DNA of 64,000 nucleotides. It comes from Streptomyces antibioticus. GTDB taxonomy: Bacteria > Actinomycetota > Actinomycetes > Streptomycetales > Streptomycetaceae. The stretch is from the NCBI RefSeq assembly GCF_001514065.1, contig NZ_KQ948422.1, positions 1,240,001-1,304,000 of the forward strand, read 5' to 3'. Numbering within the stretch: the first letter of the stretch is position 1; each line of letters starts with the position of its first letter. Shown here one piece after another: positions 58,271-64,000 of this stretch. The position numbers were made by a program, and so were the translations under genes. Below the pieces are notes generated by a model. It was given only the letters and a program-made list of their open reading frames with translations, searched no databases and was not told the origin of the DNA.

Positions 58271-59635
58271 ATGCCCCGCCCCCTGCGGGTAGCCATCGTC
58301 GGCGCCGGCCCGGCCGGCATCTACGCCGCCGACGCTCTGCTCAAGTCCGACGTGGCCGCCGAGCCCGGTGTGTCCATCGACCTCTTCGAGCGGATGCCCG
58401 CCCCGTTCGGGCTGATCCGGTACGGCGTCGCCCCCGACCACCCCCGCATCAAGGGCATCGTCAAGGCCCTCCACCAGGTCCTCGACAAGCCGCAGGTCCG
58501 CCTCTTCGGCAACGTGGACTACGGCACGGACATCCACCTGGACGACCTGCGCGCCTTCTACGACGCGGTGATCTTCTCGACCGGCGCCATGGCGGACCGC
58601 GAGCTGAAGATCCCGGGCGTCGAGCTCGACGGCTCCTACGGCGCCGCCGACTTCGCCTCCTGGTACGACGGCCACCCGGACGTCCCGCGCACCTGGCCGC
58701 TGGAGGCGGAGAAGGTCGCCGTCCTGGGCGTGGGCAACGTGGCCCTCGACATCTCCCGCATCCTCGCCAAGACGGCCGACGAGCTGCTGCCGACCGAGAT
58801 CCCGCCGAACGTCTACGAGGGCCTGAAGGCCAACAAGGCCGTCGAGATACACGTGTTCGGCCGCCGCGGCCCGGCGCAGGCGAAGTTCTCCCCGATGGAG
58901 CTGCGCGAGCTGGACCACTCGCCCACCATCGAGGTCATCGTCAACCCCGAGGACATCGACTACGACGAGGGCTCGATCGCCGAGCGGCGCGGCAACAAGC
59001 AGGTCGACATGGTCGCCAAGACCCTGGAGAACTGGGCGATCCGCGACATCGGCGACCGCCCGCACAAGCTCTTCCTGCACTTCTTCGAGTCGCCCACGGA
59101 GATCCTCGGCGAGGACGGCAAGGTCGTCGGCCTGCGCACCGAGCGCACCGAACTGGACGGCACCGGCAACGTCAAGGGCACCGGCCAGTTCACCGACTGG
59201 GACGTCGACGCGGTCTACCGCGCGGTCGGTTACCTCTCCGACAAGCTCCCCAAGCTGCCCTGGGACATCGACTCGGGCACCGTCCCGGACGACGGCGGCC
59301 GGGTCCTCCAGGAGAGCGGCGAGCACTTCGCGTCGACGTACGTCACCGGCTGGATCCGGCGTGGCCCGGTGGGTCTCATCGGCCACACCAAGGGCGACGC
59401 CAACGAGACGGTCGCGAACCTGCTGGACGACTTCGCCAACGAGCGTCTCCAGACGCCGGCTTCGCCCGCTCCCGAGGCCGTGGAGGAGTTCCTCGCCGAG
59501 CGCGAGATCCGCTTCACCACCTGGGAGGGCTGGTACAAGCTGGACGCCGCCGAGAAGGCGCTGGGCGAGCCGCAGGGCCGCGAGCGCGTGAAGATCGTCG
59601 AGCGCGAGGACATGCTCAAGGCGAGCGGCGCGTAA
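58271..59635 (+). CDS. fprA: FprA-type ferredoxin/adrenodoxin-NADP reductase
   Basis: 454 residues. FAD motif VGAGPAGIYAAD at residues 10-20, DLFERMPAPFGLIRYGVAPDHPRIKGI (the adrenodoxin-reductase signature), NADPH motif GVGNVALDISRIL, and FGRRGPAQAKFS, with TKGDANETVANLLDDF near the end. It moves electrons from NADPH to ferredoxins, serving P450s and iron-sulphur chemistry. AAGGGA before ATG. The upstream region carries an iron-box-like element and GCTCATA half-sites. A very strong terminator follows. Confidence 0.94.
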   Translation: MPRPLRVAIVGAGPAGIYAADALLKSDVAAEPGVSIDLFERMPAPFGLIRYGVAPDHPRIKGIVKALHQVLDKPQVRLFGNVDYGTDIHLDDLRAFYDAVIFSTGAMADRELKIPGVELDGSYGAADFASWYDGHPDVPRTWPLEAEKVAVLGVGNVALDISRILAKTADELLPTEIPPNVYEGLKANKAVEIHVFGRRGPAQAKFSPMELRELDHSPTIEVIVNPEDIDYDEGSIAERRGNKQVDMVAKTLENWAIRDIGDRPHKLFLHFFESPTEILGEDGKVVGLRTERTELDGTGNVKGTGQFTDWDVDAVYRAVGYLSDKLPKLPWDIDSGTVPDDGGRVLQESGEHFASTYVTGWIRRGPVGLIGHTKGDANETVANLLDDFANERLQTPASPAPEAVEEFLAEREIRFTTWEGWYKLDAAEKALGEPQGRERVKIVEREDMLKASGA

Positions 59636-59654
59636 GCGCGTTGCCGCAGGCGAG

Positions 59655-59692
59655 GCGAAGGGGCCGGGAGACGCACTCCCCGGCCCCTTCGC
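59655..59692. terminator. Bidirectional terminator after fprA
   Basis: Perfect 14-bp stem GCGAAGGGGCCGGG / CCCGGCCCCTTCGC with a 10-base loop, between convergent fprA and the quinone oxidoreductase gene. Confidence 0.85.
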
Positions 59693-59696
59693 GCGT

Positions 59697-60698
59697 TCAG
59701 CGGTGCTCGACGGTGACGACTATCTTCCCGACCTGCGAGCCCGCCTCCATGTAGCGGTGCGCCTCGGCGATGTCCTCCAGGGCGAAGGTCCGGTCGACGG
59801 CCGGTGCGAAGACTCCCGTGCGCAGTCCGGACGCGACGAACGCCTCGGCGCGGCGCAGCCGTTCGGGGTCCCGGGTCGTCTCGTGGAGCGTGTACGTCCG
59901 CATGTTCAGCGCGGGCATGCCCAGGTCGAAGCCCGGGTACGGGGTCGGCCGGCCGCTGAGTGCCCCGTACAGCAGCAGCGTGCCGCCGGGGGCGACCGCC
60001 CGGGCCAGGTCGACCACTCCGGGCCCGGCCACGGCGTCGAAGACGAACTCGGCGCCCCGCCCGGCGGTACGGCCGAGGATCCGCTCGGTGACGTCCTCCT
60101 CCCCGGTCACGATCACGTCGGCCGCGCCCGCCTTCCGCAGCGCCGCCGCCTTGGCGCGGCTGCGCGTGGTGGCGACGGGGACCGCGCCGACGCTGCGGGC
60201 GACCTGGATCGCGGCCAGGCCGACGCTGCTGGAGGCGGCGGTGAGGACGACCGTGTCCCCGGCCCGCATCCCGCCGACCTCCACCAGTGCCCCGTACGCC
60301 GTCACGTACGGCATCCACACGGCGGCACCGGCCACCGCGTCGAGCCCCTCGGGGCGGTGGAGGACCGCCCGGGCGGGCACGATCGCGCGCTCGGCGTAGA
60401 CGCCGTACTCGTTCATCGAGAACGCGGGCACCACGCTGACCGGTTGGCCGACGGCGAACCCCGTCACGCCCGGGCCGACGGCCTCGACGACGCCCGCGGC
60501 CTCGGTGCCGAGGCGGGCGGGGAACTCCTTGACGGGCTCGATGTACTGCCCGCTGCGGAACAGCACCTCGGCCCGGTTGAGGCCGATCGCGTCCACCCTG
60601 ATCAGCAGTTCGGCCGGGCCCGGCTCGCCGACCGGCGCCTCTTCGAGCCGCAGCACCTCGGGTCCGCCGACCTCGTGGAACCGCACCGTCCTGACCAT
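59697..60698 (-). CDS. Zinc-independent quinone oxidoreductase/alcohol dehydrogenase-like protein
   Basis: 333 residues. GroES-like N domain (VRFHEVGGPEVLRLEEAPVGEPGPAELLIRVDAIGLNRAEVLFRSGQYI, LGTEAAGVVEAVG) and Rossmann domain (VVLTAASSSVGLAAIQVARSVGAVPVATTRS). No zinc ligands. It probably reduces quinones or enones with NADPH. GAAGGGGG precedes ATG. A 9+9 bp palindrome 28-49 bases upstream of the start marks a probable repressor site; genes of this type are often induced by electrophiles. No regulator gene is adjacent. Confidence 0.9.
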   Translation of the reverse strand: MVRTVRFHEVGGPEVLRLEEAPVGEPGPAELLIRVDAIGLNRAEVLFRSGQYIEPVKEFPARLGTEAAGVVEAVGPGVTGFAVGQPVSVVPAFSMNEYGVYAERAIVPARAVLHRPEGLDAVAGAAVWMPYVTAYGALVEVGGMRAGDTVVLTAASSSVGLAAIQVARSVGAVPVATTRSRAKAAALRKAGAADVIVTGEEDVTERILGRTAGRGAEFVFDAVAGPGVVDLARAVAPGGTLLLYGALSGRPTPYPGFDLGMPALNMRTYTLHETTRDPERLRRAEAFVASGLRTGVFAPAVDRTFALEDIAEAHRYMEAGSQVGKIVVTVEHR

Positions 60699-60725
60699 GG
60701 CTCTTCCCCCTTCGACCGGGCATGC

Positions 60726-60747
60726 AAGTTCGACGGGCGTCGAACTT
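60726..60747. promoter_or_regulatory. Perfect palindrome upstream of quinone oxidoreductase
   Basis: AAGTTCGAC (60726-60734), GGGC, GTCGAACTT (60739-60747), arms matching at all nine positions, 28 bases before the start codon: the position of a repressor operator. The cognate regulator is not adjacent. Confidence 0.65.
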
Positions 60748-60771
60748 CGATGACCATCGTAATAGAGGGGC

Positions 60772-61404
60772 CTACGGCCGGTCGAGGTTTCCGGTCGCAC
60801 GCCCCAGGCAGGCGACGGGCCCCAGGTCCGGTACCGGGATCTCCCGGAAGCCCAGCCGGTCGTAGAAGGCGCGGGCCGGTACGTTGGCCGTCGCCATGAC
60901 CAGGTGGACGGCCGGAACCCCGCGATCGGCCAGGGCCGCCAGGAGCGTGCGCATCAACTCCCTGCCGTGTCCGCGGCCCTGCCACTCGGGGAGCAGGTCG
61001 ATGTGCAAGTGGGCGGGGTACGCGGCGAGTTCGGGGACGACCATCCGCTCGGGGTCGTGCAGGAGCCGGAACATCAGCTCGTCCGGGGTGCCGGGGACGG
61101 CGCCTCCCTCCGGGTACCGGTCGGCGACGAGCGGGAGCCACTTGGTGCGGAACTCCGCTGCGAAGCGGGGGGTGTCGGCGACGCCGAGGATGTAGCCGAC
61201 GGCCTGTCCCCGGCCGTCGTCGAGCACGAAGGCGAGGTCCGGCTCCAGCTCGACGTACGGCTGCGCGAAGATCGCCGGGAGGATGGCGGGGTCGGCGTAG
61301 ACGGGCCTGGCGTCCAGGCCGTTGTGGGCGGTGCGGATGCAGATGTCGTCCAGGGCGGCCCGGTCGCCGGGGCGGTACCGGCGGATCACTGGTGGCGAAG
61401 TCAT
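60772..61404 (-). CDS. GNAT acetyltransferase with upstream CebR box
   Basis: 210 residues. The GNAT core is visible: AHLHIDLLPEWQGRGHGRELMRTLLAALADRGVPAVHLVMATANVPARAFYDRLGFREI, with the RGHG acetyl-CoA loop. The N-terminal half (IRRYRPGDRAALDDICIRTAHNG, AFVLDDGRGQAVGYILGVADTPRFA) resembles acetyltransferase domains related to the O-GlcNAcase C-terminal domain. AGGA is 8 bases from ATG. The exact 14-base CebR box lies 19 bases upstream, so expression should respond to cello-oligosaccharides. Substrate unknown; possibly an amino sugar or antibiotic. Confidence 0.88.
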   Translation of the reverse strand: MTSPPVIRRYRPGDRAALDDICIRTAHNGLDARPVYADPAILPAIFAQPYVELEPDLAFVLDDGRGQAVGYILGVADTPRFAAEFRTKWLPLVADRYPEGGAVPGTPDELMFRLLHDPERMVVPELAAYPAHLHIDLLPEWQGRGHGRELMRTLLAALADRGVPAVHLVMATANVPARAFYDRLGFREIPVPDLGPVACLGRATGNLDRP

Positions 61405-61422
61405 CGCAGCATCCTGACCGCT

Positions 61423-61436
61423 TGGGAGCGCTCCCA
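61423..61436. promoter_or_regulatory. CebR box
   Basis: TGGGAGCGCTCCCA, a perfect 14-base palindrome identical to the published binding site of CebR, the cellobiose-responsive LacI-family repressor of Streptomyces. It is 19 bases ahead of the GNAT start codon and 24 bases ahead of the -35 of the divergent DUF1152 gene. Confidence 0.8.
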
Positions 61437-61459
61437 CAAGCCCGCCGCGCCCAACTCGC

Positions 61460-61488
61460 TTGCCGTGGCGCGAAGATCGCCTTAGCGT
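61460..61488 (+). promoter_or_regulatory. Leaderless promoter of the DUF1152 gene
   Basis: TTGCCG (61460-61465), 17-base spacer, TAGCGT (61483-61488), then GTG start 6 bases later; no ribosome site. Confidence 0.55.
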
Positions 61489-61494
61489 CCTGCG

Positions 61495-62460
61495 GTGTTC
61501 TCCCTCCAAGAGCCTGCTCTCTTCACCCGGCTGCGTGCCGCGCGACGGGTTCTCGTCGCGGGCGCGGGCGGCGGTTTCGACGTCTACGCCGGCCTGCCGC
61601 TGGCGCTCGCGCTTCAGGCCGCCGGGAAGGAGGTGCACCTGGCGAACCTGTCGTTCGCGGACCTCTACGGCCTGGACCTGGACGTATGGCTCGACCAGGA
61701 CGTCGCGGCCGTGCGCCCTGACACCGCCGCCCGCGGCGACTACTTCCCCGAGCGCACCCTCGCCCGCTGGCTGGAGCGGCAGGGCCTGCCCGCGACGGTG
61801 TACGCCTTCCCGCTCACCGGGGTGCGCCCGCTGCGGGCCGCCTATCGCACCCTCCTCGACCACCTGGGTCCGGTGGACGCGATCGTGCTGGTGGACGGCG
61901 GCACCGACATCCTGCTGCGCGGCGACGAGCACGGGCTCGGCACCCCGGAGGAGGACATGGCGAGCCTGGCGGCGGTGGCCGGACTGGACGACGTACCCGA
62001 ACGGCTGGTCGCCTGCCTGGGGTTCGGGGTGGACGCGCACCACGGCGTCAACCACTCCCTGGTCCTGGAGAACCTGGCCGCGCTGGACCGCGAGGGCGGT
62101 TACCTGGGCGCCTTCTCGCTGCCACGCGACAGCCGCGAGGGCGCGCTCTACCTGGACGCGGTGGCACACGCCCAGGAGTGCACCCCGGACCATCCGAGCA
62201 TCGTCAACGGCTCCGTCGCCGCGGCCGTGCGCGGCGACTTCGGGGACGTGCGCTTCACCGAACGCACCCGGGGCAGCGAGCTGTTCATCAACCCGCTGAT
62301 GTCCGTGTACTTCTGCGTGGACGCGCCCGCCCTGGCCCGGCGCAACCTCTACCTCGACCGGCTGGAGGACACCGCGCTGATGCGTCAGATCCACACCGTC
62401 ATCGCGGAGTTCCGCGACGAACTGCCCCGACAGCGGCCACCGCGCGCCTACCCGCACTGA
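61495..62460 (+). CDS. DUF1152-family protein
   Basis: 321 residues. DUF1152 features: RRVLVAGAGGGFDVYAGLPLALALQAAGKEVHLANLSF, DAIVLVDGGTDILLRGDEHGLGTPEEDMASLAAV, VACLGFGVDAHHGVNHSLVLENLAAL and ELFINPLMSVYFCVDAPALARRNLYLD. The Gly-rich N-terminal loop and the Asp-rich DGGTD suggest nucleotide or metal binding. Function unknown. It is transcribed away from the GNAT gene across the CebR box, and may or may not be under CebR. Confidence 0.85.
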   Translation: MFSLQEPALFTRLRAARRVLVAGAGGGFDVYAGLPLALALQAAGKEVHLANLSFADLYGLDLDVWLDQDVAAVRPDTAARGDYFPERTLARWLERQGLPATVYAFPLTGVRPLRAAYRTLLDHLGPVDAIVLVDGGTDILLRGDEHGLGTPEEDMASLAAVAGLDDVPERLVACLGFGVDAHHGVNHSLVLENLAALDREGGYLGAFSLPRDSREGALYLDAVAHAQECTPDHPSIVNGSVAAAVRGDFGDVRFTERTRGSELFINPLMSVYFCVDAPALARRNLYLDRLEDTALMRQIHTVIAEFRDELPRQRPPRAYPH

Positions 62461-62557
62461 CGTGGTCACATTTCGGGGAATCGGCCGTGACCGTACAAGA
62501 AGGTTGTATACGCTCCAGGTTCTTCTTCACTGAAGCTTCACAAAGGGGGGCTTTGTC

Positions 62558-63061
62558 ATGCGTATACGTCTTGCCGCCACCACGGCGGCCGCGGCCACGG
62601 CCGCAGGGACGCTCATAGCGCTCACCGCGGTGCCCGCGCAGGCCACCGAGTACTCGTCCGCGCTGAAGATCCGCGGGACCCAGTACGACGCGCCCGGCCG
62701 CGACTCCAACAACTGCGCGACCGGGAACACCGACGAGGAGTACGTGACGATCAAGAACTACTCGTCGACCAAGACCGTGAACCTCAAGGGGTACTGGGTC
62801 GAGGACGCGGCCGGGAACTACTTCGAGTTCACCGCGAACCACTACCTCCAGCCCGGCGACTACGTGAAGCTGCGCGGCGGCCACGGCACCGACTCGGACG
62901 CGAAGAACGTCGTGTACCGCGACAACTGCAACTTCATGTGGAACAACGACAAGGACACGATCTACCTGTTCAAGCCGGCCGGCAGCCGGGCCGACGTCCA
63001 CTCCTACACCAAGAGCGGGTCGGACCCGGACGGCAACGGCTACATCAAGTTCCACAGCTGA
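62558..63061 (+). CDS. Secreted lamin-tail-domain (LTD) protein
   Basis: 167 residues. Signal peptide 1-29 ends AQA. The rest is one LTD immunoglobulin-like domain: LKIRGTQYDAPGRDSNN, EEYVTIKNYSSTKTVNLKGYWVEDAAGNYFEFT, HYLQPGDYVKLRGGHGTDS and NNDKDTIYLFKPAGSRADVHSYT. Two Cys (CATGN, DNCNF) probably form a disulphide. Usual for small secreted Streptomyces LTD proteins of unknown role, perhaps DNA or surface binding. A good AAAGGGGGG ribosome site precedes ATG. Confidence 0.88.
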   Translation: MRIRLAATTAAAATAAGTLIALTAVPAQATEYSSALKIRGTQYDAPGRDSNNCATGNTDEEYVTIKNYSSTKTVNLKGYWVEDAAGNYFEFTANHYLQPGDYVKLRGGHGTDSDAKNVVYRDNCNFMWNNDKDTIYLFKPAGSRADVHSYTKSGSDPDGNGYIKFHS

Positions 63062-63079
63062 GCGTGCGGCGCGGCCCCG

Positions 63080-64000
63080 TCAGCGGGGGGCGAGGTCGCG
63101 CCTGGCCACCACACCCAGCACCAGGACCAGCAGCGTGAGCGCGGTCGCCTGGGCGTACGCGCCCGCAAGGAAGACGGCGGGCAGCGGAAGGCCGCTCCAC
63201 AGGAGCAGCGACGCCGCCCGGACCGCGAGGATCAGCAGGCCGAGGACCGCCAGGGCCAGCGCCCCGCTGCCGGCCCCCGGTTCCGCGCGGCGGGTGCGCA
63301 GCAGCAGCCAGCCGAGGGCGGCGAGGACGAAGCAAGTGGCGGGGGCCCAGGCGAGATCGACCACGGTGGGCAGCAGCGCGACGGAGCCGCCGGTGACGAC
63401 ACAGCAGGCCAGGAAGGCCAGGCCGGGGGTACCCACGGGGAGCGTGGCCGGCGGTGCGTCTCGGTGGTACGCGGCGCACACGGCGAGGGCCGGCAGCCAG
63501 GCGAACAGCGCGTTGGCGGTGACGAAGTACGGGGCGGACATCGGCCACTCGGTCACCAGCGGCTCGATGAGCGGCCACAGCGAGGGCAGCGCGGCCAGCA
63601 GCACGGCGGCCCGGGCGAGGCGTCGGCGGTCGTGGGCGAGGGCGAAGAACCCGACGGTCCACAGCAGCGGCAGCACCCATCCGGAGACGGCGACGACGGT
63701 CGGCAGCGGGCCGCTGCCGGTGAAGCCGGTCAGGAACAGGTCCCATTCACGGGGGCCGCGGGTGGCCGACCAGGTGATGCGCAGGACCTCGTCGGAGACG
63801 ATCACCGCCGCCTGGAGCAGTACGGCGTACAGCGCGAAGTTCCGGACGGCCGAGCCGAACAGGGCATAGCGGCGGGGCGCCCCGGTGGCGGCCAGCCTGC
63901 TGCGTACGGCGAGGGCGGCGATGCTGGCGATCTCGCCGAGGGTGGGCCTGCTCTGGTCCTGGGTCTCCTGGTCGACGTCCCAGAGATAGACCTCGACCAT
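63080..64000 (-). CDS. Multi-pass membrane protein (possibly cut by the window edge)
   Basis: 306 residues visible, with an ATG at the very last bases of the window; the frame may continue upstream. A cytoplasmic start (VEVYLWDVDQETQDQSRPTLGEIASIAALAVRSRLAATG) precedes eight or so helices (YAVLLQAAVIVSDEVLRI, VVAVSGWVLPLLWTVGFFALA, LAVCAAYH, GLAFLACCVVTGGSVALLPTVVDLAWAPATCFVLAALGWLLLRT and others). No catalytic motif is recognised. Similar proteins in Streptomyces stand behind ECF sigma factors as membrane partners; the sigma gene would lie beyond this window. Confidence 0.6.
   Translation of the reverse strand: MVEVYLWDVDQETQDQSRPTLGEIASIAALAVRSRLAATGAPRRYALFGSAVRNFALYAVLLQAAVIVSDEVLRITWSATRGPREWDLFLTGFTGSGPLPTVVAVSGWVLPLLWTVGFFALAHDRRRLARAAVLLAALPSLWPLIEPLVTEWPMSAPYFVTANALFAWLPALAVCAAYHRDAPPATLPVGTPGLAFLACCVVTGGSVALLPTVVDLAWAPATCFVLAALGWLLLRTRRAEPGAGSGALALAVLGLLILAVRAASLLLWSGLPLPAVFLAGAYAQATALTLLVLVLGVVARRDLAPR

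Overview
The window is about 70% GC, with third-position GC bias, frequent GTG starts, very few TTA codons, and a mix of ECF sigma factors, TetR/MarR/IclR/LysR/ArsR regulators, secreted carbohydrate-active enzymes and SpoIIE-type phosphatases. It is a chromosomal segment of a Streptomyces or very close actinomycete, of the variable kind found away from the core. I see no integrase, transposase, phage module, CRISPR array or PKS/NRPS cluster. No database search was possible, so family names rest on motifs, length and context.

Layout. 1-3.8 kb: the 3' part of a GH42 beta-galactosidase followed by a secreted sialidase-fold protein with a ricin-type lectin tail, pointing to plant-polysaccharide use. 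3.8-13.4 kb: OsmC peroxidase; an ECF sigma factor with a membrane partner; a large SMI1/KNR4 protein; a membrane peptidoglycan-binding protein; a signal-less periplasmic-binding-fold protein with a VOC protein; an ECF41 sigma factor; a Nudix hydrolase. 13.4-17.6 kb: a TetR-centred locus in which one palindrome (core ACCGATCGGT) occurs five times, in front of an alpha/beta hydrolase, the tetR gene itself and a short-chain dehydrogenase. It also holds a transporter remnant and an inserted DHFR-like/ECF sigma pair. 17.6-24.3 kb: three small uncharacterised proteins, an NmrA-like reductase, a Ser/Thr kinase, a PatB/MalY aminotransferase-fold enzyme and a second SMI1 protein, then a strong terminator and a tRNA-like gene.

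24.4-29 kb: a sugar-acid catabolism locus. An IclR regulator, a fumarylacetoacetate-hydrolase-fold enzyme and a zinc alcohol dehydrogenase run left; an IlvD/Edd-type dehydratase runs right. 29-33.4 kb: GlxA-type regulator, isochorismatase-fold hydrolase, DHFR-like reductase, an ArsR-SRPBCC fusion and an MFS pump, all leftward. 33.9-36.6 kb: the haem/redox sensing system HbpS-SenS-SenR. 36.7-38.9 kb: membrane proteins ending in a YcnI-type copper protein. 39-46 kb: quinone-oxidoreductase-like enzyme, MarR with divergent EamA exporter, methyltransferase, a frameshifted barstar-family gene, a class C-like serine hydrolase, and LysR divergent from an MFS exporter.

47-55.4 kb: three SpoIIE/PP2C phosphatases of rising complexity around a beta-lactamase-fold esterase and a roughly 560-base repetitive gap; these probably belong to partner-switching stress signalling. 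55.5-64 kb: secreted GH46 chitosanase with a perfect upstream palindrome, an ECF sigma factor plus partner, ferredoxin-NADP reductase with an iron-box-like upstream region, a quinone oxidoreductase behind a 9+9 bp palindrome, a GNAT acetyltransferase whose promoter carries an exact CebR box, a DUF1152 protein, a secreted lamin-tail-domain protein and a membrane protein cut by the window edge.

The most distinctive material is regulatory: the duplicated TetR twin-operator module, the CebR box in front of an acetyltransferase, the MarR palindrome that contains a start codon, and the tRNA-like gene with odd conserved positions.
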